A DNA stretch of 64,000 bases from contig CM067075.1 in the NCBI GenBank assembly GCA_033980235.1, forward strand, positions 8,524,608-8,588,607. Reading direction: 5' to 3'. Shown piece by piece: positions 23,640 to 33,754 of this stretch. The position numbers and the translations under genes were made by a program. The notes beneath the pieces are model-generated. The model was not told the DNA's origin and did not search any database. It saw only the letters and a list, made by a program, of their open reading frames with translations. The DNA comes from Diadema setosum (Eukaryota; Echinodermata; Echinoidea; Diadematoida; Diadematidae). Every line of letters starts with the position of its first letter. Position 1 is the first letter of the stretch.

Positions 23640-23846
23640 AAGGTTCCATGAAATATCTGCAGGCTAAGTCAAACATAGATTCTACCCAAAAACATAACCC
23701 TATACAATATTGTATAACCCTAACCCCAATCCCAATCCCCACATCAAACTAAACACTAAACCTAAAACCCTGTCACAACCCTAACCCTAAGTCCTTGGAG
23801 AAAGTAACACCAGAGCAATTGTCATAGGAGCAAATGTTGGGTTACC
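23640..23846 (+). mobile_element. Telomere-motif inverted-repeat element, copy 1
   Basis: The right end carries AGAGCAATTGTCATAGGAGC then AAATGTT, matching the ends of copies at 32.2, 35.2, 53.6 and 63.9 kb. The interior holds CCCTAACCCCAATCCC and CCCTAACCCTAAG, degenerate telomere-like repeats, followed by the family-specific GTCCTTGGAGAAA. The left inverted end is badly diverged in this copy. Confidence 0.65.
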
Positions 23847-23945
23847 GAAAACAAAAATATATTAACACACTTAAGTTGATCTTGCATGGAGAGGGAGCAT
23901 AGATATGGGTAACAACAGTTACAAAAAGCTCAAATAATCGTAACA

Positions 23946-24341
23946 TTAAAGGGATGATACAGTATTGGGGTAGAGGTGAGGACTGGACTTTTAACTTTTG
24001 AAAGATATCAAGAAACTGTTTGTGAAATAGTACAGGGCGTACCTTTCTAAGAGGAATTCAAAGTTTATTTGATGAAAATCGGTTTTGCAATGGCTGAGAC
24101 ATCCAAAAATAAGGTAAAACAAAGCGATCGTAATAAAAGCTGGGTCCCACATTTTATTAGAATTGCTCTGTTTTGGGTATCTCAGCCATTTCAAAACCAA
24201 TTTTCATCAAAATTAGAAAACGTTGAATTCCTTTTGGAATTATATGCTCTTTCATATTTCATAAGAGGTTTCTCATAATCTCATCCCAAAATGTTAGAGA
24301 CCCAAGGTTAGGTCTCAAGCAACACTATACGATCCCTTCAA
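23946..24341. mobile_element. TTAA palindromic element family A, copy 1 (396 bp)
   Basis: It starts TTAAAGGGATGATACAGTAT and ends CACTATACGATCCCTTCAA. The whole element is an imperfect palindrome: GATGAAAATCGGTTTTGCAA and the following ATGGCTGAGACATCC are mirrored by GTATCTCAGCCATTTCAAAA with ATTTTCATC, around a centre resembling AAAGCTGGGTCCCACATTTT. Seven further copies or parts occur in the window. It is non-coding, so it depends on a transposase elsewhere. Confidence 0.8.
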
Positions 24342-24787
24342 GCATAGCTTTCGTTCTATCCCTCACGTCCCCCCCCCCCCCCCCACACACACAACTCTTT
24401 CTCTGTCGCTTTCTCTCTCACTCATCAGTGTGTTTACATTACTCAGAGGGTCGTGCTGTCGCTGTACAGTAAAGGAACAGTGGTCCGATGACGGCGACGA
24501 AAGTTAAGGGGAAGATTGTGGTGATGGAATTTCGATGAGTCGGACGAGGCGGTGAGAAGAGTAATGCCACGTTGTATATATAGGCGGGAAGTAAACAGTC
24601 TATGATATATCCACAAATATTAAATACCATGCATCTTGGCTTCACAACTCTTATTTTGTGATTATACTGTATGAATATTTAGAATATGTTTATATAGGGT
24701 TTTTTTAGCATTATATGTTTTCTACACATACATTGTTTGTTAAAAATGAAAAATAAATGAATGAAATAAAAGTAAATCAATAAATTG
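24342..24787. other. Intergenic DNA with C-run and CA run
   Basis: A C-run lies at 24369-24384, with a short CA run to 24394. Nothing else is supported. Confidence 0.65.
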
Positions 24788-24960
24788 GATGATTATTGAT
24801 GATAATGCTCATCATCATCATCATTATCATCATCATTGTCGATTAATGGACGATCATAATGATGACGACTATCAGGTCTGGATGAGCATAATAGATAATG
24901 AGGACGATGATGAGGACGATGATGAATACAATGATGATCATGATGATCATGATGAGACGC
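24788..24960. repeat. Imperfect (ATC)n / (GAT)n trinucleotide tract
   Basis: An ATC-rich half (24808-24838) is followed by a GAT-rich half (24853-24957), so the tract is broadly inverted. Asp-rich and His-rich frames on both strands are repeat translations. Confidence 0.9.
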
Positions 24961-25526
24961 AAAAGATAAAAAGAATATTATTATGAAATGAGGATGATAA
25001 TAATGATGATGACTGAGATTTAATATGAATGTGGAGATGTAGTCGGGGGAGATAATGATGGGCATGATAAGGAAAAAGGCAAATATACAAGACCAGTAAC
25101 TGACGGAGATGATGCCAGAGATGAAAACCGGGTTGTGAGCTGGTTATCATCGCTAAATGAAAACAGACCATTAAGGGTTGAACATTTCTTAATCGATGAA
25201 ATTATTTTTTTCAAAACTCTTAACGACCTAATTTATGATGAAAATATCATCCACAACCTAGTTTCCGCAATGGCAATCTAAGATTCTCAGAGTGTTTCAC
25301 GGACTTTTCTGTCTGTATTTTTTTTCTTTTGATAACTTTGTTGCCGATTGCATTACCCCCCCCCCCCCCCACCCCACCGCAGCTGCCAATCGTTTGGAAA
25401 TAGATGAACCCCTGCTGATATTATACACTTAAGTACACATCATGTCATCCTGGTATTCCTATTATCAATTAAACTATCATTCGTCAAATTAAGCGTTTAA
25501 TTTGACAGATGATCAGTTAACTCAAT
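24961..25526. other. Intergenic DNA with a C-run
   Basis: A C14-15 run lies at 25357-25371. No supported exon. Confidence 0.65.
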
Positions 25527-25527
25527 A

Positions 25528-25575
<48 letters not shown>

Positions 25576-25577
25576 TA
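25527..25577. repeat. (TA)n microsatellite, left of the pogo-like element
   Basis: The TA tract ends directly at the left terminus of the element at 25578. A matching TA tract resumes at its right terminus, so the element most likely inserted into a pre-existing TA microsatellite. Confidence 0.9.
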
Positions 25578-26532
25578 CAGTTAAACTCGCCTAAGTCGAC
25601 GTCGCATATGTCGAATAATCGCGCAAGTCGAAGATTTTAAAAAGTCCCGATTTTTCCCCATTGACTTACGTGTATTAATTCACTCACAAGTCGAATTTTT
25701 TAAGTCGAATACTCGCCTAAGTCGATGAAATTCCATGAACACTTTCACGGAAAAACCATTGAATTCACTGTGCCTAAGTCGAATAAGATTTTATTGTGTA
25801 ATAAATCACTGTCAAAATCATGAGACGCCAGTTTTTGTTTATATACAGTATATACCAAAAGAAACTTTGCGTTAAAAACATTAACGTTTCATTTACGCAA
25901 GCGGTTTCACCTGAATCGTTATTAACGCAAACTAACGATCGGGAAAATTAACGTTTGTAGTAACGATGAGTGACGATCCCAAGCGCAAATTAACGCAAGA
26001 ACTCACGCGAGATTTTGGTTTCCGTTACCCAGACCTGGTGAAAGGACGACGTATCGCCTCTGCCGAGTGTAGCGATCTATGCCTTATACAAACTTAGCGG
26101 AGTATTTTCGTGAATCGTATCATGATTTCGCGAATGGTTAATATGCGACCGGGGTCACCAAAAACGCACGCCGTGCCAACAACAACAACAAAAAAAAAAG
26201 GCGGATGTTTGCCTTCAGTTTTGGAAATGAACAGCGGTAACAATCGGCTCCGTAAGATGCTAGAATAAATGTCAGATGTTTGCTCTTAATTTTGGAAATG
26301 AATAACGGTAATATTCAAAGTGGGTAAAGCGTCTTGCTGAAGGGCAAATATCGGGCACACCACTCCAGCTCTCAGCTCCAAAGTAGACAACATACAGTCA
26401 TGTACATTATACACGTGTATGCGTGGTGTAACTGTAAGTCGATTTTATTTCGACTTACGCACAAGTCGAAACTCGCCTAAGTCGATGTGTTTTGCTCAGT
26501 CCCGAGAAGATCGACTTATGCGAGTTTAACTG
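25578..26532. mobile_element. Pogo/Tigger-like non-autonomous DNA transposon (955 bp)
   Basis: The left end reads CAGTTAAACTCGCCTAAGTC; the right end on the minus strand reads CAGTTAAACTCGCATAAGTC. The terminal inverted repeats extend for about 25 bp, and AAGTCGA motifs recur inside both ends (for example 25690-25730 and 26430-26490). A CAG...CTG boundary with TA duplicated on both sides (25576-25577 and 26533-26534) fits the Tc1/mariner-pogo superfamily. The interior has a ~68-bp imperfect direct duplication (GATGTTTGC...TTTTGGAAATGAA at about 26205 and 26273) and no transposase frame. It is a clear deletion derivative or passenger element. Confidence 0.8.
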
Positions 26533-26542
26533 TACATATATA

Positions 26543-26601
<59 letters not shown>
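26533..26601. repeat. (TA)n microsatellite, right of the pogo-like element
   Basis: The TA run continues the tract interrupted at 25577 and ends at the next inverted repeat. Confidence 0.95.
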
Positions 26602-26785
26602 CGAAGAAACAAGAAATAAACTAGTAATGCATTATTTCGCCAATAAAGAATGAGTTTATTGTACTCAAATTTTCGGTGGCCGTCGAGACTCCTGAAGAAG
26701 GTGGAGGCCACCGAAAATTTGAGTACAATAAACTCATTCTTTATTGACGAAATAATGTATTACTAGTTTATTTCTTGATTCTTCG
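26602..26785. repeat. Near-perfect inverted repeat, 80-bp arms, 24-nt loop
   Basis: The arms 26602-26681 and 26706-26785 are almost identical in inverse orientation (for example TTATTGTACTCAAATTTTCG against CGAAAATTTGAGTACAATAA), with a few mismatches near the outer ends, so the structure is young or maintained. The loop includes the hammerhead-like core described separately. (TA)n tracts lie on both sides. Penelope-like retroelements carry hammerhead motifs in repeat tails of this general character, which makes a relic of such an element plausible; no reverse transcriptase is present here. Confidence 0.85.
26682..26716 (+). ncRNA. Hammerhead-ribozyme-like core (candidate)
   Basis: In order: GTC at 26682-26684 (the usual cleavage triplet), a short GAGACTC that could form a minimal stem I, CTGAAGA at 26692-26698 (matching the invariant CUGANGA), GGTGG AGG CCACC at 26700-26712 as stem II with a 3-nt loop, and GAAA at 26713-26716 (the invariant GAAA). 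Stem III would pair sequence after GAAA with sequence before GTC, which the inverted arms provide. Stem I is too short to be convincing alone, and the long hairpin competes with the ribozyme fold. Activity is not shown. This is a motif match from reading. Confidence 0.4.
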
Positions 26786-26831
26786 TTATATTGGAGCCGA
26801 TACGTGAATTCGCAACATGCTTGGACCTAGA

Positions 26832-26836
26832 TTATG

Positions 26837-26886
<50 letters not shown>
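26832..26886. repeat. (TA)n microsatellite
   Basis: Third TA tract in a row, each separated from the next by a mobile or inverted-repeat insertion. Confidence 0.9.
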
Positions 26887-26889
<3 letters not shown>

Positions 26890-28695
26890 GGCAATATATA
26901 GGAATGCCAGGATGACATGTGTACTTAAGAGTATAATGTCATTATTCATGGGTTCATCTATTTCCAAACGATTTCCCAAAATAACGTATATAGGCATACC
27001 CTTACTATGCATTCAATTTCTAGAGATGCATATTGTTTTAAACCAAAATCTGTACTCTACACAATAGGAACGCTTTCAGGACGGCTTTTAGAGGCAGTGA
27101 TAACCAATTAATTAATGACGGATTTCAAGTGATGAAATGTCTTGAATATAATCAGGGTAAATTGACCCAGGTTTCTGGGCTCCGAAATGAAACATCTTTA
27201 AACATGAACACACTTATTACATGCTACCCTTTCACGGTCACTGTTCATTAAATTCTAGGCAGCATTCCCTCATACGAGCATGTGTGAATTGAAAACATAT
27301 TTCCCTATCCAGTCTCAGGTGCTAGACGCTAAGATCGTCTAGCTGTAAACCTGTATGGTTTTATTACAGAAGCTTTAGTTTTCGACACAAGCTGGCAGTT
27401 AGGAGCAATAAACGTTCTAGATCCAGCTGAATTTCATTAGACGCTATTTCCTTGGTCTGGCGAGTGCAGTAGCGCTATTCGAGCAGTCAGACAGAAATGT
27501 GACACCCTCGTCTATAAATGGGACTGTGGGGAGCATTAACAAACAAAACGGCGGCGTGTTCAATAATCCAAATGTGCGCGTTAGTGTGCAAATAGTGTTT
27601 ATAAGGGCAGATGGTCAAGGTAGCTGCGTCACTGTCTCTCTAGAGAGCTCCCATCATGCAAAGCAAATTCAAACTGAGACCGTGCATATGACAACTTTAT
27701 TATCACGACCTATCTTCAGATAGAGCCCTACTCTTTCCATTTTTTCGCTTCAGAAACACACACACACACACAAACATACGCACACACACACATACACACA
27801 AAGGGCGCCTTTAACGTGGACGGCCTGCGCATTACCCTTGTGCTTATTTTCATTATAATCTAACGTCATCTGATGAATAAGTTTGCTGTTATTATACTGA
27901 TAACTTTTTCACAGTCGCATAATCATTTGTACAGATTCTAATTGCTATGCGAGATATATACAGGCCTATTATATACACATATTTCTCAGTGTGTGACTTA
28001 TATTTCTGACTTGCTTTAGAGCTATAATCAATGATACATTTACTCGTATTCCATAAAATGTAATTTTTCAAAATACCATGTCCTTTTGATATAATTTGTT
28101 TTTTAATTGCAGAGGAATAAACTTCGAATCTCATGGTAGCATGTAAGCAAATATACGATACAGTCAACAATGAAGGATGAAAACGAGTAAGTTGGAAATG
28201 CGGAGTTAATTAAATGGGAGAGAGACAGACAGACTGGGAAATTGACATTAGACCTATTTGCAGAAATGCATACCAAAAAAAGAAAGAAAGAAAGAAACAA
28301 CAACCAAAGCCGACAACCTGCGAACTAATACACCTATGCATGTCAGACGTTATCAAGGGAAAGTGGCAGACGCAATGATAATGTACGCGCACACCATTAC
28401 GATATTCCGATTTGAAAGAATATGATTAACTGCGCATGCGTTGTAGAAATGTCGTCTGACACCTCTAACTTCCTTGTTTGTCCTTCTTTTCATGATTTGC
28501 AACCAGAGAGACTCTAATTAGTACCCTATCACCTTGGTTTGTTCGTAGACAAATAAAGGAAGACATTTGCAATCTGATTTGTGAATGTTACACACCACTT
28601 GTTTCGATCATATACCTTATGTCAAAAAAAAAATACAATCGGACTTTCTGCAACGATAACCTTAAAAGTAGTGAATCAATCAAATGCCGTTTCAG
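26887..28695. other. Intergenic or intronic DNA, nothing firmly supported
   Basis: A good acceptor (TATGGTTTTATTACAG at 27371) is followed by a 22-codon open stretch (ALVFDTSWQLGAINVLDPAE...) that stops without a donor. The block 27470-27690 is somewhat CpG-rich and has a TATAAAT at about 27513. A (CA)n run lies at 27757-27800. No complete exon was found. Confidence 0.45.
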
Positions 28696-28789
28696 GGTAT
28701 GAAACGATAGCTTACTACCTACATCCAGCAGAAAACCTTATTCGACTTGCTTCAGTGGCCACAGAGAAAAGGAGATCTTTGGAAAGCAT
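28696..28789 (+). CDS. Candidate internal exon, unknown protein
   Basis: A 94-base segment lies between an acceptor (AATGCCGTTTCAG) and a consensus donor (AGCAT/GTAAGTCAG). One frame reads through as 30 codons (YETIAYYLHPAENLIRLASV...), entering in phase 1 and leaving in phase 2. The composition looks like ordinary soluble protein. The exit phase fits the 29853-29940 candidate. Family unknown. Confidence 0.3.
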
Positions 28790-29486
28790 GTAAGTCAGTG
28801 TCCCTTCCTTCAAGTTTTGTATTAAAGGAGACGCGTTGTCCATTGTTTTCACTCCGTACAAATACCAAGTTGTTCATTGTGCTCTCTCACAAAAATATCT
28901 TTCGAAAAAGTTAGTGCTTGTTTCTTTCTATTTTCAAAGAAAGAATGAAAAACTAATTTTATCACAAATGATGCAGCTTTCTGAGTTTTGCAAACATTAC
29001 TTAGGTGTGAAATGAATGATTGAAGAAAGATATGAAATCACTGATTGATTAAAGACTGGATTGAGTTCTTCTTCCTTATTCTGTTTTCTTTTTTCGTTTT
29101 TCTCTCATTTTTCATCAAGATGATCATGCCAGCAATATGTCCACTCATACAAATTTTTATGCTCACGTGTAATGTTATGCAAAACATTTGGATTCATTTG
29201 TTAGTTGCCTGGTCAGTTGCCTGGTCATCTTCATTCATATGGATGACAAGAGCATCCAAGTGCTAAACTTGGGAAAATGGACCCATGACATGCATTACGA
29301 AGATCCACATTTCTCTATGACCACTGAACCAAAATGAATGGACTTTACTGCAAGATGTAGATCACAAGCGTAGTTTCATACCCCAAAATAACATTTTGAT
29401 TGTTTTATTATTTTGAAAGTTAATGCGAAAAGTCCGATTGTATTTTTTGGGACAAACTATAATAGGGATTATATAGATAATCCTAC
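28790..29486. other. Intronic or intergenic DNA, nothing supported
   Basis: There is a tandem pair of GTTGCCTGGTCA at 29203-29228. The Phe/Leu-rich frame at 29045-29266 has no ATG at its start or splice support. Confidence 0.55.
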
Positions 29487-29720
29487 CTACATACATACAT
29501 AACATAATATATACATAATATATATTCATCTTCATACATACATACATACATACATAAATAAATATATAACATATATATCATATATTATTATGTATATATT
29601 ATACATAATGCATTTGTGGGTTGACAATTAAAGTAGATGGAGATAGGATATGTCTGCATGGGTGGAAGAGAGACTGAGAGTGAGAGAGGGAGATATGGAG
29701 AGAAAGAGAGAGAGAGAGAG
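29487..29720. repeat. (TACA)n / TA-rich tract then (GA)n tract
   Basis: TACA-type units occur at 29487-29560 with TA-rich sequence to about 29607, and an imperfect (GA)n tract at 29669-29720. Confidence 0.9.
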
Positions 29721-29852
29721 GAAAATGTTATATTAATTATGTTCTTTACATTCTACTAACACAGGTCGTCACCCTTTCTTCAAATGAAAAACTTCCTACC
29801 CGCTGGCAAAAAATGGGATCTGAATGGCGGCTCACGAATATAACTTTTTCAG

Positions 29853-29940
29853 CGAAGTGTGCGATCTTCTGAGACGGATTTCTGCCGATGAATTCGCATG
29901 GCATAAAGTGCGCTTCCAGCTTTCAAGACGATTTGAATAA
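29853..29940 (+). CDS. Candidate terminal exon, unknown protein
   Basis: It follows an acceptor (ATATAACTTTTTCAG). After one base completing a codon, 28 codons are open (EVCDLLRRISADEFAWHKVR...) and end at TAA 29938-29940. The entry phase (2) matches the exit phase of the 28696-28789 candidate, which would make an Ile codon at the joint. The joined 60-residue tail would be basic and amphipathic. No polyadenylation signal immediately follows; a (CA)n tract begins 40 bases downstream. Family unknown. Confidence 0.28.
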
Positions 29941-29979
29941 CAACTTACGTACATCCGCGTGGAGTAGTTGCTTGGGCAC

Positions 29980-29981
<2 letters not shown>

Positions 29982-30023
<42 letters not shown>
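29982..30023. repeat. (CA)n microsatellite
   Basis: About 21 CA units. Cys-Val frames on the minus strand are repeat translations. Confidence 0.97.
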
Positions 30024-30024
<1 letters not shown>

Positions 30025-31144
30025 CTAGCCTCCTTTGCAGTCATTTGCACTTTCAAATTCATTCAATTTATTCAGTGTACAGAATATGAATTCTTGTCAG
30101 TGTATGCCATAAGAATCTCATTGACGTAAAGAAATACAATAATAGTACAGTTTAAGAGACATTGTAGGAAATCATATGAACCTGGTTCTTATCCTTGACT
30201 TTTAACATCTTGACACGAAGGTTTTTATGCTTCTTTTATTTCTTTATATCTTTTTTCTTTTCTCTTTCTTGCATTCTATAAAGCAGTTTTCAAGACAAAT
30301 CCATTAACATTTCATAAACAATGTAAGACTGGAATACGAATCCCTTTAGCCATGTTCAGTAACAAAAACAAACAAAATGAAACCAAAAAAAAAAAAAAAC
30401 CACTTCATCTAACATCATGAGGCATTTACCAGGAACGCAGGCCTAAATGCTTCATACAGACGAAGAGCTATCATAGATAAGAGAGATAAAAGATAGGAGT
30501 TAAAATATAACCCTGTGACACGGGATAACCCCACACACGTGATGATAGACTTCTGGTTTTCCAGCGAGGGTGTTGCCTGTCCATTTCATATTTTTAGATA
30601 AACATACCTTCCATTTAAATCAGGAAAGACCAAGGAGAAAAATCGGTTACGACTGAAGGTAGCAACGTCATCGCCTTGCGATTGTGACGTAAATATTTCC
30701 TTTTCACCCCCGCTTGAAGAGTCATTGCGTGGTTCTATCGATAATCATAATAATGACGGGGCACTGACTGAACTTTTCCATGTTGATGACATTTCTTCAT
30801 TTTTTCTCTTCTTGAATAATGAATGAACAAATGAATGTGTCCCAAACTCTTACACAGACACACACATACACACACATTCTCGTAAGATTCTCCAAACAGG
30901 GATAAGTATATGATAGTTTGCTCACACACACACTCACCGACACAATAAAAGTAACAGAATATAACGATTCACAAGGCCTTGCTATAATTGTAGGAGCATA
31001 AAAAGTAAATCTTAATCACCATTACTACCTTCATTGAGGAAATTAATAAATAACAAATGAATGATGCAACTATTTTTTAATATTTATAGTTCGTGCAACA
31101 CGTGGGTGTAATAATCACAGCGTCTATTTTGTTCTATAACTTAG
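30024..31144. other. Intronic or intergenic DNA, nothing firmly supported
   Basis: Two strong acceptors at about 30288 and 30564 are followed by open stretches (11 codons to a GTAAGA donor; about 28 codons to a stop) that are too weak to call. An A-run lies at 30386-30399. A (CA)n-like stretch lies at 30855-30878. Confidence 0.5.
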
Positions 31145-31223
31145 GGAGATATTAAACATATCCCGGTCAAGATGGTCATTGGGGAGGAAAAACGCATCTT
31201 GTCCAACAATGTGTACATGCCGG
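31145..31223 (+). CDS. Candidate internal exon, unknown protein
   Basis: A 79-base segment between an acceptor (TTTTGTTCTATAACTTAG) and a good donor (GCCGG/GTAAGATA). The phase-0 frame reads GDIKHIPVKMVIGEEKRILS and six more codons, leaving in phase 1; another frame is also open but looks unlike protein. The peptide has the mixed charged and hydrophobic pattern of a folded domain. Its exit phase fits the segment at 32848-32981, whose own exit phase fits 36989-37085. Family unknown. Confidence 0.3.
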
Positions 31224-31311
31224 GTAAGATAAGAGTCTGGAATGTTTGGGAAGTTATGAGGTTGAGAAGTTTTGCTAATTTTCACAAGACAGTTCTTGAA
31301 CGGTCAATATG

Positions 31312-31513
31312 AATATGCAAATGAATGAGCCAATGATGTAATCATCTGACAGCTTGCCATACAGTTTGACCATAGAATCTTGAAATATCCAGTTGTTGTT
31401 GTTTTTTCAAACCTAATTATGTTCGTCTCTAATCCTAATGATATCAATGGAATAACGATCAAAGGAAAATTGTGAAGCAATGACATCATCATTATCTCAT
31501 TCATTTGCATATC
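31312..31513. mobile_element. Inverted-repeat element with ATGCAAAT in both arms (~200 bp)
   Basis: The left arm AATATGCAAATGAATGAGCC then AATGATGT is mirrored at 31478-31513 (ATGACATCATCATTATCTCA then TTCATTTGCATAT). Arms are about 35 bp. Each arm contains the octamer ATGCAAAT bound by POU-domain factors. Non-coding; the superfamily is not evident. Confidence 0.6.
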
Positions 31514-32158
31514 TATCTTAACTTTTCGATAGTTGTTTATGGCAACACAAAAAAATAGCAAAACCTCATGATTTCATAACTTCTTATTTTTTATCCGATT
31601 ATCATTTAATCTTTCACTGTCGTATTTAAAAGCAAACAACAATTATTTCTTTTTGTAGTAACCTTTAACTGGTCCAAAATTGCTCTTGAAGAACAAGTTA
31701 AAGAAATAGGACGAAAGAAAGAAAAACAATGAAAAATAAAGGAAAATCACCGAATATTGTCTTTGGTTTACCTCATGGTATATGGGGCAGATCTCTGCAT
31801 GTCTAATCTACATCATCCCCAAGTTGCAAGACGATGTAATTGAGTTTAATTGAAACTACGGAAGCAGTTAATGTCTGCTGGTCGCGGATGGGCTAAGTTT
31901 AGAACCCGGTATTATTCTACTCGGGAAATCTCTTGGACGTTGATTCCACATACGAGTATCCTTCAAACTGCATGTTCAGACAGCCAAAATAATTTGATCA
32001 TGTTTGCAGTTATCATGCCAGGTTTGTACTCTGCGAATCAGAATATATCAAACCTTGTTAATATAGTTGTTTAACAACGACCGAATATACTGAGCATACC
32101 TTGTATTGTGTTTGGTGAATTTGGTCATAAATCCTTGTGTTGGCTGGACATAATTTTG
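31514..32158. other. Intronic or intergenic DNA, nothing supported
   Basis: No splice-bounded open segment; frames here lack ATG starts. Confidence 0.6.
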
Positions 32159-32350
32159 CGGGGACACGACATTTGCTCCTGCGACAATTGCTGCGGTCTT
32201 CTTTTCTCCAAGGATTTAAAGGGTTTGGGTTAGGGTTATATGAGGATTTTAGGTGTAGTTTGATGTAAGAATTAGGATTTGGGTTAAGGTTATGTTTGTA
32301 TGTAGAATTTAGAGCCCAGATATTTCATTGAAGCAATTGTCGCAGGATCG
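32159..32350 (-). mobile_element. Telomere-motif inverted-repeat element, copy 2
   Basis: The left end reads GGGACACGACATTTGCTCCT then GCGACAATTGCT; the right end has GAAGCAATTGTCGCAGGATC, the inverted partner. Inside are TTTGGGTTAGGGTTA and further TTAGG-like units in the orientation opposite to copies 1, 3 and 4. The family marker TTCTCCAAGGATTTA is the complement of that in copy 1. About 190 bp long. Confidence 0.75.
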
Positions 32351-32847
32351 AACAGTCATGGAATCGATTTTGCTACGCAGAGATATTGAGGTCAGTAACA
32401 TTGATTATGATGGTTTAGATCTTCTACTCATTATCATTTTGAGATTGTTTAAAAGTTTTAAAACTTTCCTCCCTCACCCCTCCCTTCAAGTCATCACCTG
32501 GCCCAGTGAGTACACTATCACTTATTTTAATTCTGTACGCTTATAAGCTGCTCAGACAAGTTTAGAGATGGTACTTTTCTTACACTCAGTCCTTTCTTAA
32601 TTCATCTATCCCTCTTATCCCTTTTCTCTCCCTCTTCTACTCTCCCCTCCCCGTCTCCCCCCCTCCCTCTCTCTCTCTCTCTCTCTCTTACTGTCTCTTG
32701 CATATTTCATTCTGTCTTGTACCTTTCGTCTTCTCAACACACCTGTTCTCGACTCTACTCCCAAAGCGCGCCCAGACCTCGTTCTTTGGGGACCCCTTTC
32801 GACGCCCTTTCTGAATTATTTGTTTTCTTCATCTGTGTATATTATAG
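32351..32847. other. Intronic or intergenic DNA with pyrimidine tract
   Basis: A frame continuing from the previous element (DRTVMESILLRRDIEV...) runs to 32546 without an ATG outside the repeat or supporting splice sites. A (CT)n tract lies at 32667-32690 within a pyrimidine-rich stretch 32590-32710. Confidence 0.5.
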
Positions 32848-32981
32848 CGGACATCCGCCCGCTTGTTAGATCGCGGATATTGGTCTCTCCGAGGGACCCA
32901 TTATTATTGAGCGCTCTTTCAGAAACGTCTGAGCGTGACGCCGGTTTACAGGAGGCGAAATGGGTCCCCCGGAATATTCAA
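32848..32981 (+). CDS. Candidate exon or conserved GC-rich block
   Basis: A 134-base segment, more CpG-rich than anything around it, follows a good acceptor (TTCATCTGTGTATATTATAG) and ends at a GTACGT donor. One frame is open for 44 codons (DIRPLVRSRILVSPRDPLLL... to ...KWVPRNIQ), entering in phase 1 and leaving in phase 0, compatible with the candidates at 31145 and 36989. It also contains an inverted pair GGGACCCATT/AATGGGTCCC about 80 bases apart. The block could therefore instead be a conserved regulatory element or structured RNA. Confidence 0.28.
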
Positions 32982-33222
32982 GTACGTGGGACTACGTAAA
33001 TATTTCAGCTTACTCATCGATTACTGATGGCATTGCAAATTGACTTATTTGTCTTTTCCTTAAAACGATGCTTTCTACAGCGTTCTGCCACGTCAACAAA
33101 TTTCTAACATTTCTTCGGTGCTTTAGATGTATACCAATATTCACATCATTTCGTTAAAATACTTGGCCCATGTTAACAAAATATCAGTTGCATTAATTTG
33201 TTTACAGCGACTAAGATATGTA
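32982..33222. other. Intronic or intergenic DNA
   Basis: Nothing supported. Confidence 0.6.
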
Positions 33223-33754
33223 CACTGTAAAAACATCGGTGTTAGATCTAACACCACGGGTGTTAAATCTAACACCGATCAAACTTCAATAAAGGACCAC
33301 ACCCACAGGTGTTAAAAATGCACTGTGATGGTGTTGAAAAGTGTTCACCTGACACTTCGTGGTGTTAATTTGACACTGTACCTGGTGTTATTTTGACACT
33401 GTACTGGTGTTAATTCAAAAATGACACCACATGGTGTTGATTTGATATTTGTTGGTGTTAATATCAATGGTTTAACACCCGTCCAGCTTCAATAAGGGAC
33501 CACACCAGCTGGTGTTACTTTGGTGTAAATTTATTTTCACATTTTTTTCAAAAATCTAGTATTTTAAAGTAAAATTCTTGATCGTCTTGTTTAAATTAAA
33601 AATCAACAAGAAGTGCAGTTACTAAGAAACTCTTCAAAAAACAGTTAAAAATTTGGAAATGACACCCGTAGGTGTTAATTTAACACCATAAATGAGCACC
33701 GAAAATCTAACACCAGCTCGGTGTTCACTATTTAACACCGGACTTTTTGCAGTG
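33223..33754. mobile_element. CACTG-ended (EnSpm/CACTA-like) element with GGTGTTA array
   Basis: The left end reads CACTGTAAAAA and the right end on the minus strand CACTGCAAAAAGT, followed inward on both sides by GGTGTTA. TA lies on each side. CACTR ends of this form are typical of EnSpm/CACTA elements in animals. The body is filled with GGTGTTA and its complement TAACACC, including about five tandem units of 21-24 bp at 33351-33470 (GGTGTTAATTTGACACTGTA and relatives). A direct duplicate CTTCAATAAGGGACCACACC occurs near 33284 and 33486. No transposase frame: a short non-autonomous member. Confidence 0.7.

Noticed and set aside
23700..23800. CCCTAA repeats as a possible chromosome end or fusion site
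   Set aside because: The same block recurs in four other places inside an element with inverted ends, so it is part of a dispersed repeat.
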